Assembly (NCBI GenBank): GCA_934777435.1
Contig: CAKVNK010000002.1
Location: 186,001-250,000 of the forward strand
Direction of reading: 5' to 3'
Length of the DNA stretch: 64,000 nt
Source of the DNA: an uncultured Clostridia bacterium
GTDB lineage: Bacteria > Bacillota > Clostridia > Christensenellales > UBA1242
The position numbers and the translations under genes are program-made. Of the stretch, positions 43,921 to 53,522 are shown piece by piece; within the stretch, counting starts at the first letter, position 1, and each line of letters starts with the position of its first letter. The notes under the pieces were generated by a model. The model saw only the letters and a list, made by a program, of their open reading frames with translations, did not search any database and had not been told where the DNA came from.

Positions 43921-44931
43921 TTAAACTTCAATTATTTTTAGGTCGTGGGCGTCTTGATATACTATGTGATAACCGTCACTGAGTGGGTCTTCTGGGTCTA
44001 ATGGTAGCCACTGGTGGTGTGTGCCTAATTCTTCAGGAACTGGGGCGTTATATGCGGTTGGTACGGCATAACATATATATTCAGGCTGGTTATCCTTATA
44101 AATTGCACCAAGGCAGTAAGTGTTGCTTCCTTCGGATATTGTTACAAAACGGCTGTTTTCGATTCTGCTGTTAAGTTCTTCGCACTCTGGAAAGGTTTTA
44201 AATATATAATCAAACTGTGGAATTAGGCTTTCTAATATAGTTGGTGTTTTGCTTGTGCTTGCTGGTTCGCTGTCAGGTTTAGTCTGTTTTTCTGCCAGTA
44301 TATGGTTAGATTGTTGTTCTGATTGTTTAGGTAAATTATTTGTAGCAATGTTATCCGCATTGTTTTGTTGTGTGGGTTGGCTTTGTTGCGATTGTTGAGT
44401 GTAAAAGTATTCCTTGTACTTACAGCCGATACAAGGGTTAACGTTGTTTGCATTATCGCATTGATTTTGACATGGTTGTTGGCTGTTGGTTTGCTGTTGC
44501 TGACTTGCGTTGATTGGATTGTTGCTTTGAGTGGCTGTTTCGCGTGTTGGCGTGATTTTGTTAGGACTATAACAGTTGTTTAAGTTGTTGGTGATAACTG
44601 ATGTGTCGTCAAAATAATAACCGCCGTATGTCCCGCCGGCTAAAAGTGGGGTGTTGTTATTTAAAGTGTCCACAACCGCACAGTAAAAATCTGCGTTAAT
44701 ATCAAAATCGCCAACCAAAGAACTTATGTATGCTCCGTCTTTAAACAACATATTGCCAGCAAAAACTTGGTTGTTGTGATAAACGCCTAATTTTGCGTTT
44801 GCGTCCAGCGGGGCAAATGAATACAGACGAAGTTTGGTTGTTAATAAATCGTTTTCTTGTGTTAGGGTTAAAATTGCTCTGCCTGATTTGTTGTTGGTTT
44901 GTGATTGTAAAATCATTGTTTTGCTTTTCAT
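43921..44931 (-). CDS. Two-domain protein with Gln/Asn-rich linker
   Basis: 336 residues. N-terminal beta-rich domain (RAILTLTQENDLLTTKLRLYSF, then FAGNMLFKDGAYISSLVGDFDINADFYCAVVD), a long Gln/Asn/Ser/Thr-rich linker with CIGCKYKEYF, and a C-terminal domain ending HHQWLPLDPEDPLSDGYHIVYQDA. This architecture recurs in gut Firmicutes as far as I recall, but I cannot name it. No signal peptide, so probably cytoplasmic. The start is set by TATAAT (plus 44938-44943), which ends 6 nt before ATG: leaderless. An upstream in-frame ATG lies at the promoter itself and is unlikely. Confidence 0.65.
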   Translation of the reverse strand: MKSKTMILQSQTNNKSGRAILTLTQENDLLTTKLRLYSFAPLDANAKLGVYHNNQVFAGNMLFKDGAYISSLVGDFDINADFYCAVVDTLNNNTPLLAGGTYGGYYFDDTSVITNNLNNCYSPNKITPTRETATQSNNPINASQQQQTNSQQPCQNQCDNANNVNPCIGCKYKEYFYTQQSQQSQPTQQNNADNIATNNLPKQSEQQSNHILAEKQTKPDSEPASTSKTPTILESLIPQFDYIFKTFPECEELNSRIENSRFVTISEGSNTYCLGAIYKDNQPEYICYAVPTAYNAPVPEELGTHHQWLPLDPEDPLSDGYHIVYQDAHDLKIIEV

Positions 44932-45061
44932 ATTTCTATTATACAAGGCAAAAGTAAAGCATATTACAAGAATTTTGGGCTTATGCTGATATCTTTGTTA
45001 AAATTACACTTTTCTTGTTGAAATTTAAGGGCTAAATGACAGTTAGAATAATCTATTTTGT

Positions 45062-45090
45062 TTGACAACCTTGCGTTTGTATGCTAATAT
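45062..45090 (+). promoter_or_regulatory. Promoter of the propeller-like lipoprotein
   Basis: TTGACA (45062-45067), 17 bp, TAATAT (45085-45090). About 90 nt of leader follows. Confidence 0.8.
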
Positions 45091-45186
45091 TATGTAAGCG
45101 TGAATTGGCGGTGAATTTTTGCACTGCTTATATTAAAATTTGCATATTAGTTTACGCTTTTGGCAATAATTTTGGGACGAGGATAT

Positions 45187-46590
45187 ATGAAAAAGTTTTC
45201 TAATTTTGTTATTTGTTTATTATTGTGTGTCTTTGCAATCGGTTTTGTTGGCTGTGGTAAAGATAAAGGCAATGGTTTTAGCCCTGCAACTGAAGAAACT
45301 GTTATAGGCAACGGTGGTATGGTTGTAAGAAAAGGCGAATATGTTTACTTTGCAAATGGTTTTCAAAATGTTAGTGAATTGAAAGAAGACCAACGTGACA
45401 GTGCTTACACAAAAGGTGGGCTTTATGTTGCTAAACTTGAAAATGACGAATTTGTGCGTGATAAAGATGGTTATTTAGTTAGTGACAATTTGCGTCAAGT
45501 AAGCACAAAACTTGCTGGCTATGATGCAACTGACCTTTATGTGTTTGGTGATTACCTTTATTTTGTAAGCCCAAGCACAAAGCAAGAATCTGGTAAGTTG
45601 AATGAAAGTAAGTGGGCAAAAGACAGGTCTGTTTTCTATCGTGTTAAACTCAACAATTTTGATAGGATTGAAGAACTTTACCAAGCAAATGTAAAACATG
45701 AAAATTTAAGTTATCAATATTACAATCAAAATGGCAAAACCTACCTTTTGGTGCATGAAAAAGGTGAAGATTTAAACGGTGACAAAAACACAGATAGGCT
45801 TTTACGTATTGATGTTCAAGCAAAAAAGAAAAAGAACAAAGTTAAAGTTGTTGCTTCAAATGTAACAAGTTTTGTGTTTGGTGCAAATAAAGAAGATAAC
45901 GCTTTTGACCGTGTTTACTTTGTTGAAAAAGCAGACGAAAAATACAATTTATATCGTTACGATGTTACAACAAATGAAAAAACAACAGTTATTGATGGTT
46001 CAACAACTGAAATTGTGGCAAAATTTGTAAGTGAAAATTATGTGTTTATCACTCGCACAGACGGTAGCACAACACGTATGCAACGTGCTGAAATTGGTGG
46101 CTCATTTAGAGATATGATGCCAGACGCGAGTGAAGATGCAGTTGGTAAATTGTTCTTAATGCCTAATGGCTCTGACCTTATGAGTGTTGTTAATAATAGA
46201 TTCCAATTCTATATGGCTGGCAATCAAACTGTAAGCCCAAGGTACATTGAAGATACTGATAGCGACAGCGTTTCAACAATCAATGTTATTGGCTTTGCAA
46301 ATGGTTCTATTGTTTATTATGATAATAACAACAAACTTAAAATGGTAAGTTATAGTGAATTCTTGGCTGGTAACACTTCAGCAATTCATTATCTTGCAAA
46401 AGTTGAAGTTAATGCTGACTATTTGGATATTAATGGTGGCGACCTTTACTACTGCACAGGTGAAAAGGCTGGTTACTTATTCAAAATTGATTTGGTAAAC
46501 AACACAGCAGAAGAAGGCAAAGCAGAAGGTGAAATTGTTGGTGTTTATTTGGACGCTGACAAACCAAAAGACGAAGAAAACGCAAATTAA
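45187..46590 (+). CDS. Lipoprotein with propeller-like repeats
   Basis: 467 residues. Lipobox IGFVGC with lipidated C23, so attached to the outer face of the membrane. The body consists of repeated blades of the form GxYLYFVS / RVYFVEKADEKYNLYRYD / GSIVYYDNNNKLKMVSYS / GDLYYCTG, consistent with a DUF5050-type beta-propeller (sensor or adhesion domain). Acidic tail (DADKPKDEENAN). A Lys-rich stretch AKKKKNKVK sits mid-protein. Start chosen at 45187 with GAGGA before it. Ligand unknown. Confidence 0.75.
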   Translation: MKKFSNFVICLLLCVFAIGFVGCGKDKGNGFSPATEETVIGNGGMVVRKGEYVYFANGFQNVSELKEDQRDSAYTKGGLYVAKLENDEFVRDKDGYLVSDNLRQVSTKLAGYDATDLYVFGDYLYFVSPSTKQESGKLNESKWAKDRSVFYRVKLNNFDRIEELYQANVKHENLSYQYYNQNGKTYLLVHEKGEDLNGDKNTDRLLRIDVQAKKKKNKVKVVASNVTSFVFGANKEDNAFDRVYFVEKADEKYNLYRYDVTTNEKTTVIDGSTTEIVAKFVSENYVFITRTDGSTTRMQRAEIGGSFRDMMPDASEDAVGKLFLMPNGSDLMSVVNNRFQFYMAGNQTVSPRYIEDTDSDSVSTINVIGFANGSIVYYDNNNKLKMVSYSEFLAGNTSAIHYLAKVEVNADYLDINGGDLYYCTGEKAGYLFKIDLVNNTAEEGKAEGEIVGVYLDADKPKDEENAN

Positions 46591-46701
46591 TAAATCTTAA
46601 TTGCTGGCAATTTGCTTTGGCGGTTCAATTATGTTGATATTGTTATAATATAAAGCGTGATTGAAAATTTAAAACAAAAATAAAAAATTTAAAACAAAAA
46701 T

Positions 46702-46733
46702 AAAAAAGCGGACAATTTGATGTCCGTTTTTTG
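46702..46733 (+). terminator. Terminator of the lipoprotein gene
   Basis: CGGACA (46709-46714), 6-nt loop, TGTCCG, T6. It follows two copies of a ~21-bp A-rich unit. Confidence 0.85.
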
Positions 46734-46747
46734 TTGTGCTTGATAGG

Positions 46748-47515
46748 TTAAAATTTGCCTTTTTTCTTTTTCAACTCTAATTCACGTTTTTGTTTTTCTT
46801 TTTCTTGCTTTAATTTGCCAAGTTGTTCATATTTTTTAGCCGTCATTTCACGTGCTATCATAATTTTTGTTTCGCTTGTTGGGGTGAGTTCTTTGCAATA
46901 ACGTGTTAATTTGCTAACCAAATCTTCAAGATATGGGTTTGTGTTTTCGCCACTGTGTTGATAAATTGTAAGGATGTTTGCATTAGTTTGCACGCCTGTG
47001 AAATGGTCTGTGTAAACATCTTTATCAAATGAATAAGTTATTTTAAAACCTATACCGTTCGTGCTTTTATATTCTTCACTTACGGTTTGAATTGTGTAGG
47101 CTGGTTTAAGTTTCTGCATCAAAAATTCAGGGTCGAAGTTAACACCAGAGATAAACATATTTTTAAAGTTATCAATTAAAAATTGTTTATGCTTCATCAA
47201 ATGGTCATGTGACTTAATAAGTTTGCTGAAATGTTTATAAGTGGAGCGAAGTGTGAGCCTGCTGGTTGAACTGATTTTTTCAGTTGCCATATTTAGTTCA
47301 CAAAAATTGCCAATTTGTGTTTTAAAAAGAACAATGTTTGATTTAAGCAGTGCAAAATCGTCTGTATCATAATAGGTAAATGTTTTTTTAATTTTATCTT
47401 CAAAGTGCATTGCATACTTATCAAAAAAAGCATTTAGTTCCAAAACCGCTGCTTTGGTTTTTTCACTAAACATGATAAATCTGCGTTTTTGATAAATCAC
47501 ATCTAAACTTTGCAT
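46748..47515 (-). CDS. Hypothetical helical protein
   Basis: 255 residues, no recognised family. Mostly helical first half (AVLELNAFFDKYAMHFEDKIKK; SKLIKSHDHLMKHKQFLIDNFKNMF), a beta-containing middle (GIGFKITYSFDKDVYTDHFTGVQTNANILTIYQHSG) and a Lys/Glu coiled-coil tail (EQLGKLKQEKEKQKRELELKKKKGKF). AAGGGG precedes the ATG. No signal peptide. Convergent with the propeller lipoprotein gene and divergent from the methyltransferase gene. Confidence 0.65.
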   Translation of the reverse strand: MQSLDVIYQKRRFIMFSEKTKAAVLELNAFFDKYAMHFEDKIKKTFTYYDTDDFALLKSNIVLFKTQIGNFCELNMATEKISSTSRLTLRSTYKHFSKLIKSHDHLMKHKQFLIDNFKNMFISGVNFDPEFLMQKLKPAYTIQTVSEEYKSTNGIGFKITYSFDKDVYTDHFTGVQTNANILTIYQHSGENTNPYLEDLVSKLTRYCKELTPTSETKIMIAREMTAKKYEQLGKLKQEKEKQKRELELKKKKGKF

Positions 47516-47609
47516 TTTAACCCCTTTTGTTTAATAATAGTTTAGTTAAAATTGCCAAAAAAATCAAGAAAATGTAGAGTTTTTTTATTCTTTTTGCTAT
47601 AATTTTTAT

Positions 47610-48989
47610 ATGAAAAATAAAAAAAGCAAACCAAATGCAAAAATTAATACTAGTGCAATCAAGCCTGTTGATGATAATAAACCATTAACTGAAATTTTGC
47701 CAGTTGACTTTTTGGATAATATGAAAACAATTTTAGGTGGAGAATTTAATGATTTTTTATCCGCTTTAAATCAGCCAAAGCAATCAGCGATATTTGTTAA
47801 CAATAAAATTTCAGTTGATAAATTTAAACAGATTGTGGACTTTGAAATTGAACCAGTGCCTTATGAAAACCGTGGTTTTTATGTTAATCAAAAGTTGGGT
47901 AAACACCCATTGCACCATGCGGGTGCGTTTTATGTGCAAGAACCAAGTGCAATGTTCACTGTAAACGCTCATCAATTTAAAGGTGACGAACTTGTGCTTG
48001 ATATGTGTGCCGCACCTGGTGGTAAATCAATACAACTTGCAAACCGTGTGCCAAATGGGGTGGTGGTAAGCAATGAAATTAACAGAGAAAGATGTGGTAT
48101 CCTGTTTTCAAACATTGAACGCATGGGACTTAAAAATGTTATTGTTACCAACGATACACCACAAAACATAGGTGAAGCATATGCTGGTTGTTTTGATGTT
48201 GTGCTGGTTGATGCACCTTGCAGTGGCGAAGGTATGTTTAGGCGTGGTGAACAAGTGGTTAAAGAGTGGAACAAAACCTTGCCACAAATGTGTGCTGACC
48301 GTCAAAAGCAAATTTTAGATTCGGCAGACAAGGCGTTGAGACAAAATGGATATTTAATCTATTCCACTTGCACATATTCTTTAGAAGAAAATGAGCAGAC
48401 TGTTAAAGCTTTTGCGGAACTTTATAACTACAAACTTTGCAACATTGATGAAGACCTACCACGAGGCATTAATATGCCAGAGGCGGTGAGATTGTATCCG
48501 CACAAGGTGAAAGGTGAAGGGCAGTTTGTTGCAGTGTTGCAAAAGGCATGTGAAAACGATAGTGTGGCGTATGCAAATTTACACACTAAAAATTGTTCTT
48601 TGGCTAGCCAGTTTGTTCAAAGTTGTTGTGGCGAAAATTCAGATTGTATGGAATATGGTAACTTTGCATACATTGTGCCAAACACAAGTTTGATAAAGCG
48701 TGGAGTGAATTATTACTCTCTCGGTGTTCGTGTCGGCTGTGTGAAAAATAAAAGATTTGAACCAGCACATAATTTCTTTTCAGCATTTGGTGGCGATTTT
48801 AAAATTAAATGTGATTTAGATTTTGGCTCGACTGAAGTCTTAAAATACCTTAATGGTGAAACTTTAGACGTTGATCTGCCTGACGGTTGGGGCGCTTTGC
48901 TTATTAATGGTTGCCCGGTTGGTGGGTTTAAAATGGCTGGTGGGAAGTTTAAAAATCACTATCCCAAAGGGCTTAGAAGTTTAAGTTAA
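47610..48989 (+). CDS. RsmF/YebU-like rRNA cytosine-C5 methyltransferase
   Basis: SAM-dependent NOL1/NOP2/Sun-family enzyme. 459 residues. Motifs: AFYVQEPSAM, VLDMCAAPGGKSIQLA (SAM loop), VSNEINRERCGIL, VDAPCSGEGMFRRG (PC motif) and YSTCTYSLEENE (the catalytic TC cysteine). The C-terminal half (about 300-459) contains the extra RNA-binding region found in the RsmF group of Firmicutes. TATAAT with TG extension (47598-47603) ends 6 nt before ATG: leaderless. Confidence 0.92.
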   Translation: MKNKKSKPNAKINTSAIKPVDDNKPLTEILPVDFLDNMKTILGGEFNDFLSALNQPKQSAIFVNNKISVDKFKQIVDFEIEPVPYENRGFYVNQKLGKHPLHHAGAFYVQEPSAMFTVNAHQFKGDELVLDMCAAPGGKSIQLANRVPNGVVVSNEINRERCGILFSNIERMGLKNVIVTNDTPQNIGEAYAGCFDVVLVDAPCSGEGMFRRGEQVVKEWNKTLPQMCADRQKQILDSADKALRQNGYLIYSTCTYSLEENEQTVKAFAELYNYKLCNIDEDLPRGINMPEAVRLYPHKVKGEGQFVAVLQKACENDSVAYANLHTKNCSLASQFVQSCCGENSDCMEYGNFAYIVPNTSLIKRGVNYYSLGVRVGCVKNKRFEPAHNFFSAFGGDFKIKCDLDFGSTEVLKYLNGETLDVDLPDGWGALLINGCPVGGFKMAGGKFKNHYPKGLRSLS

Positions 48990-49128
48990 GTTTGATTGTG
49001 GAAGATATAATTGATCTTTAAATTTATTAAAAATTTAAACAAATTGGTAAAAACTGATAAAAAATTAACTTTTTTTGTTAAAATTTGCCAATTTTTTTAT
49101 TTTTTTTAAAAAAAATTTAAAAAAGGTA

Positions 49129-49157
49129 TTGAAAAAACAAACTGTATGAGATATAAT
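49129..49157 (+). promoter_or_regulatory. Promoter of the acidic coiled-coil membrane protein
   Basis: TTGAAA (49129-49134), 17 bp, TATAAT (49152-49157). Confidence 0.85.
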
Positions 49158-49191
49158 AAGCCCGAACAAACAAAAAGGAGATTTATTTTTT

Positions 49192-50550
49192 ATGGAATGG
49201 CAAGCATTTGTAGGTGTTATTGCGATTATCGGTATTGTTATTGTTGTTGGTGGCTTAATTGCATTTTTAGGTCATGTTATTATTGGGGCTTTTGATAATG
49301 AAGACCGCTCAACAAAACAACCTAAGCAAGAAGTTATGGATTACACCCAATATAAACAAAATTTAATTGAGAATAAGGCTGAAGCAGAAAAGCAACAAGA
49401 TTATGACTTTGAAGCAATCGATATGGCTAAGGCTCAAAAAGAACAAGATATGCTTAAAGAAAACAGCAAAGAAGATGACTTGTTCAAACTTGTTGAGGAT
49501 AATGACTCTAACTTAGAAGAAATTGAAAACAGATTGAAAAACGAAAACGCTGAAAATAAAGAACCAGAAATGCCAGCAACTGAAGTTAAAACTTTGGAAG
49601 AAGCACCAATGGCTGTTGAAGAAAATGCAACAGAAGATGAAGGCGAAGACGTTGATGTTCAAAACTTGTTAAACGAAATTAACAATCAAGTTGTTGACGA
49701 AGAAAAAGCAAAAGAAGACGAAACTAAGGAAGAAGAAAACCCAGTTTTGGCTGCTTATGACATTGACAAAATTTTAAAAGAATCAAACGAAGCAACTGAA
49801 GAAGAAGCAACTGAAGAAGAAACAACCAAAGAAACAGACGAAGAAGAAAACAAAACTGAAGAAGTTGCGGAAGAAGTTGCCCCAGTTGAAGAAAATAAAG
49901 AAGTTGAAACAGAAGAAACAACTGAATCAACCAAAGAAGTTGAAGAAGAATCATCAGAAACTGAAGATGACACAACAAAACAAGAGTTGGAAGAAGCAAA
50001 CAAACGTATTGCTGAACTTACATCTCAAATTGCAAATCTTAACAAACAAATAAATGAACAGCCAGAACAACAACCTGAAGTTGTAACAATCGATATGACC
50101 GAAGAAGAGTGCTTAAACCGTATTGCTGTTTTGGAAGAACGTTTGAAAAATGCTAAAAAAGATTATAAGATCAATATGAAGGAATATCGTCCTTTGAAAA
50201 AAGTGATGACAGACCTTGAAAGATACCAAACAAAACTTCGTCGTAAAGAAGCAATCGTTGCTAAAAAGAAAGTTGCTTTGTATGGTGTGAACAACTATGT
50301 TGATATTGATAAAGAAAAAGCAGAAAAACTTGCTAATGAACTTGAATTGCTTGACGGTTTGAGATTGAGCGTTAACCACTGTGAAGATGTTATCAATGCT
50401 AACAAAGACCGCTTCCCAATTTTGGAACATACAAACAGCATTTTAGAAGAACAAATTGCTCAACTTGAAGAAGATTTGAAACAAACAAACTTAACCCTTC
50501 AAAAAATCCGCGAACGCGAAGGCAAGGGCGAAGGTGAAAATAACCAATAA
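49192..50550 (+). CDS. Membrane-anchored acidic coiled-coil protein
   Basis: 452 residues. One N-terminal membrane helix (about 5-32), then a very acidic Glu/Thr-rich low-complexity region (about 60-265), then coiled-coil stretches (ELEEANKRIAELTSQIANLNKQ; ERLKNAKKDYKINMKEYRP; NSILEEQIAQLEEDLKQTNLTL). The topology suggests a long cytoplasmic rod tied to the membrane, as in some cell-division or envelope scaffolds, but no family can be assigned. AAGGAG lies somewhat far (11 nt) from ATG. The low-complexity part makes strong antisense shadows that are not genes. Confidence 0.8.
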   Translation: MEWQAFVGVIAIIGIVIVVGGLIAFLGHVIIGAFDNEDRSTKQPKQEVMDYTQYKQNLIENKAEAEKQQDYDFEAIDMAKAQKEQDMLKENSKEDDLFKLVEDNDSNLEEIENRLKNENAENKEPEMPATEVKTLEEAPMAVEENATEDEGEDVDVQNLLNEINNQVVDEEKAKEDETKEEENPVLAAYDIDKILKESNEATEEEATEEETTKETDEEENKTEEVAEEVAPVEENKEVETEETTESTKEVEEESSETEDDTTKQELEEANKRIAELTSQIANLNKQINEQPEQQPEVVTIDMTEEECLNRIAVLEERLKNAKKDYKINMKEYRPLKKVMTDLERYQTKLRRKEAIVAKKKVALYGVNNYVDIDKEKAEKLANELELLDGLRLSVNHCEDVINANKDRFPILEHTNSILEEQIAQLEEDLKQTNLTLQKIREREGKGEGENNQ

Positions 50551-50580
50551 TTTAAAAGCAAATAAAAAATAATAAATGTT

Positions 50581-50611
50581 AAAAAATCCACAGATAATGT
50601 GGGTTTTTTTA
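50581..50611 (+). terminator. Terminator of the coiled-coil gene
   Basis: AAAAAATCCACA, 5-nt loop, TGTGGGTTTTTTT. Confidence 0.9.
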
Positions 50612-50728
50612 TACTTCATTTAAAAATAATTGTTTTTTACAGTGTTTTTAATGTTGGGTAAATAATAGATTTAATTTGTTTATTTTTATATTTTATTGTA
50701 TAATACAGTCATAATTGGTGGTTAAAAC

Positions 50729-51604
50729 GTGCATAATAAAAATATGGGGTTAACATCAAAATTTGGATTAAAACGCATGAACATTTTCCACAAAAAATAC
50801 AAAATTGGTTTGTGTTTAAGTGGTGGTGGCACACGTGGATTTGCACACCTTGGTGCGTTTAAAGCCTTTGCAGAATATGGTATAAAATTTGATGCTGTTG
50901 CCGGTGCAAGTGCTGGCAGTATTTTTGGTGCTTTATATGCAAGTGGACTCAGTTTTGAACAGATTTATGAAATGTCCAACCAAGTTAAACAAAGCGATTT
51001 GATAAAACAAAAGTTTGGCATTTTGCCTTCTAGTATGGATATGCTGGCTGAAACTTTGGATAGAGTTTTGCCAATCAAACGCATTGAAAATTTGAAAGTG
51101 CCTTATTATGCGGTTGCAGTGGATTTAAAAACTGGCAAACAAGTGGTGTTTAAAACGGGGAAATTAAATAGTGTTATCACTGGCAGTTGTGCAATTCCTG
51201 GCGTGTTTTTGCCTGTTAAATATAGAGATATGACCTTGATTGACGGCGGAGTAAGGAACAATGTTCCGTCTGACGTTTTATATAAAAATGGTTGTGATTT
51301 TGTTATAACAATAGACTGCAATTCAACACGTGGCGGTGGTACTGAAAGCAATAAATTATGGACGCAATTTGTAACCAGCATTGGTATTATGATGGTTAAC
51401 AATTCAAAACAAGGGCTTATGTGGAGCGACCTTGTTATTGCCCCTGATATGGCACGTTTTAACTCGCTTAAACTTGAAAATAAGGACGAAATGATTAAGG
51501 CCGGTTATGACGCTGTTGTTAAGGCTATGCCAGAAATTGAAAAGATATTTTTGGGTAAACACAAAAGAAAATGGATAGACAAAAGAAAGCAACAAATTTG
51601 GTAA
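50729..51604 (+). CDS. Patatin-like phospholipase
   Basis: Serine esterase or phospholipase of the RssA/YchK type. About 291 residues from the GTG start, which has GGTGG 7 nt upstream; an internal ATG at 50777 is an alternative. Catalytic features: the oxyanion-hole glycines in CLSGGGTRGFAHLG, nucleophile S61 in GASAGS, and the DGG of LIDGGVRNNVP as the dyad aspartate. The C-terminus is basic. It overlaps the downstream metallo-beta-lactamase gene by 34 nt, so the two are translated from one message. Confidence 0.92.
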   Translation: MHNKNMGLTSKFGLKRMNIFHKKYKIGLCLSGGGTRGFAHLGAFKAFAEYGIKFDAVAGASAGSIFGALYASGLSFEQIYEMSNQVKQSDLIKQKFGILPSSMDMLAETLDRVLPIKRIENLKVPYYAVAVDLKTGKQVVFKTGKLNSVITGSCAIPGVFLPVKYRDMTLIDGGVRNNVPSDVLYKNGCDFVITIDCNSTRGGGTESNKLWTQFVTSIGIMMVNNSKQGLMWSDLVIAPDMARFNSLKLENKDEMIKAGYDAVVKAMPEIEKIFLGKHKRKWIDKRKQQIW

Positions 51605-52644
51605 AAAATGTTAAATTTAACAAAAAACACAGCAAAATAACCAAAATTATAGCACTTTCAATAATTATTTTGGTTTTAAGTGTTCTGTGTTTGTTTTTTA
51701 ATGCATTAAATCCTGTGATTGTGGCTTGGCTTAAAAATGATTTTGATTGCGTGAGTGTGAAAGATAATTTGCTTGTGCATTTTATTAATGTTGGGCAAGG
51801 TGATGCAATATCAATCAATCTGCCAGACGGCAAAACTGCAATTATAGATGCTGGGCCTGCCAACGCAAGCAATGTTCTTGTGAAATATGTGCAAGAAAAA
51901 GTTTTAAACAATAAGCACAACAATGTTGTTGACTATTTAGTGCTTACTCACGCTGATGCTGACCATATCGGCGGAGCAGTTGGTTTGCTTAATGCATTTG
52001 ATTTTAAAACAATTTATATGCCTATTGTTGAAAGTAGTTCGGCTACTTATGTAAATTTAACCGAAGCAGTGGAAAAAGAAAATTGCAATGTGGTTGTAAA
52101 TCATAATCAAATTGAACTTGATACAGACTGTTTGTTGAAAATATTTAAACCGCTTGATTATACTGATACTAACAACACTTGTCCACTTATTAAATTGGAA
52201 TATATGGCAAAATCATTTTTATTTACTGGTGATTTGGAAGCAAAAGGTGAAAAAGATTATGTTAATTTGCTTGGCGAAGAATTAGATGTTGATGTGCTTA
52301 AAGTTGCACACCACGGCAGTAAATATTCAACTTGTGAAGAATTTTTGGCGGCAACCACGCCTGAATATGCAGTGATTTCAAGCGGAAACAGGTATGGACA
52401 CCCAAACCAAGAAACTCTGGATAGGCTAGAAGCGGTAAATTCAAACATTGTCCGCACTGACGCGGTTGGCAATGTTATGTTTGCGGTTGGTGAAAATTAT
52501 AATTTAGATTTGCTTACTGGGGAATATGCGGTTTCTGGCTTTATATTTGACTATCGCTATATAGTGCTGATTATTGACACTATTTTGGTGGTTGAAATTA
52601 TAATTGTTGCAACAAAAAGGCGTAAAGTTAACAAGCATAATTAA
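51571..52644 (+). CDS. ComEC-like metallo-beta-lactamase-fold protein
   Basis: 357 residues. N-terminal membrane helix (about 23-45), then an MBL domain of the ComEC/Rec2 C-terminal type: VHFINVGQGDAISINLPDGKTAIIDAG, LTHADADHIGG (HxHxDH-like metal site, 127-132 as HADADH), FLFTGDLE, VAHHGSKYST. A second membrane helix lies near the C-terminus (about 325-345). Orientation suggests an extracellular hydrolase; members of this group are thought to act on DNA or nucleotides. The start overlaps patatin and has only a weak ribosome site; an internal TTG at 51598 is possible. Confidence 0.88.
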   Translation: MDRQKKATNLVKNVKFNKKHSKITKIIALSIIILVLSVLCLFFNALNPVIVAWLKNDFDCVSVKDNLLVHFINVGQGDAISINLPDGKTAIIDAGPANASNVLVKYVQEKVLNNKHNNVVDYLVLTHADADHIGGAVGLLNAFDFKTIYMPIVESSSATYVNLTEAVEKENCNVVVNHNQIELDTDCLLKIFKPLDYTDTNNTCPLIKLEYMAKSFLFTGDLEAKGEKDYVNLLGEELDVDVLKVAHHGSKYSTCEEFLAATTPEYAVISSGNRYGHPNQETLDRLEAVNSNIVRTDAVGNVMFAVGENYNLDLLTGEYAVSGFIFDYRYIVLIIDTILVVEIIIVATKRRKVNKHN

Positions 52645-52715
52645 AGAAAAATAAAAATTTTTAAAAATGTTAAAAATTAATGTATATTTAAAAAAATTGC
52701 TCACATATTAATAAT

Positions 52716-52862
52716 GTAAGGCAACCCCTTACACATAAGAGAGATAGTCTTATGCTCCAAAAAAAGCACAATAGTTTGAACGTGATTAAGTTGGCATTAG
52801 CCAACACTGGCGTTCTTAGAAGATTTGTGTTTTCGAGTGTAAATCAACATCTCTCTTTTTCA
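52716..52862 (+). ncRNA. Candidate small structured RNA with terminator
   Basis: Elements: hairpin GTAAGG/CCTTAC (52716-52732); CATAAG/CTTATG (52734-52754); GAACG/CGTTC (52778-52815) enclosing GTTGGC-ATTA-GCCAAC (52790-52805); and a closing stem AGAGAGAT (52738-52745) with ATCTCTCT (52849-52856) followed by T5. The second hairpin and the closing stem compete for the same bases. No gene follows on this strand, so a small RNA is more likely than a leader. Not recognised as a known family. Confidence 0.45.
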
Positions 52863-52964
52863 TTGAATATTTGATAAGATAAGAGATGTTTTAATGCCTT
52901 TTTAGATATACTAGACTGCACTTGGTTTTACAAAGAAATCAGTTATAGTCGTCAATTATAATAT

Positions 52965-52997
52965 AAAAAAATCCACAGAAATTGTGGATTTTTTGTT
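52965..52997. terminator. Terminator of rplM-rpsI
   Basis: AAAAAATCCACA, AGAAAT-type loop, TGTGGATTTTTT; usable on both strands. Confidence 0.85.
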
Positions 52998-53045
52998 TTG
53001 TAATTGTCTGCACAATAGTGCAAGGGTAAACAACACAAGTTCGGC

Positions 53046-53522
53046 TTAACGTTTGCTGAATTGTGGTGCTTTACGTGCTTTGTGTAAACCGTATTTTTTA
53101 CGTTCTTTCTTACGAGCGTCACGTGTTACAAAGCCTGCTTTTTTAAGTTCACTGCGAAGTTCTGGGCGATATTCCATCAATGCACGTGTAATGCCGTGAC
53201 GAAGTGCACCTGCTTGACCTGCTTTACCACCACCATAAATGTTAGCAACAATGTCAACATTATTTTCAGTTTCAGTTAAAACCAAAGGTTGTTTAACGAT
53301 TGTGATAAGAGTGTCAAGGTCGAAGTAATCTTTTAATTCTTCACCATTAACTTTGATTGCGCCTGTGCCGGTTGTTAAACGAACACGAGCAACTGAGCAT
53401 TTCCTGCGACCAGTACCCAAGAATTCTTGAGCCTTAACTTTTGCTTTTGCAGGGGCTTTTTTAACTGTTTTTGTTGTTTTAGTTGTTTTTGCAACTTTCT
53501 TTTCTTCAACTACTTCTGCCAT
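53046..53522 (-). CDS. rpsI: 30S ribosomal protein S9
   Basis: 158 residues. Family core from about residue 34: FLGTGRRKCSVARVRL, GTGAIKVNGEELKDYF, VDIVANIYGGGKAGQAGALRHGITRAL, and the C-terminal tail KKYGLHKARKAPQFSKR that reaches the ribosomal P site. A Lys/Thr/Ala-rich N-terminal extension of about 30 residues is unusual but seen in some Firmicutes. Translation is coupled: its ATG overlaps the rplM stop in TAATG. GGAGG lies in the end of rplM. Confidence 0.97.
   Translation of the reverse strand: MAEVVEEKKVAKTTKTTKTVKKAPAKAKVKAQEFLGTGRRKCSVARVRLTTGTGAIKVNGEELKDYFDLDTLITIVKQPLVLTETENNVDIVANIYGGGKAGQAGALRHGITRALMEYRPELRSELKKAGFVTRDARKKERKKYGLHKARKAPQFSKR

Noticed and set aside
49724..50003. 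Antisense Leu- and Ser-rich frames opposite the acidic coiled-coil gene.
   Set aside because: They are shadows of the Glu/Thr-rich low-complexity coding sequence.
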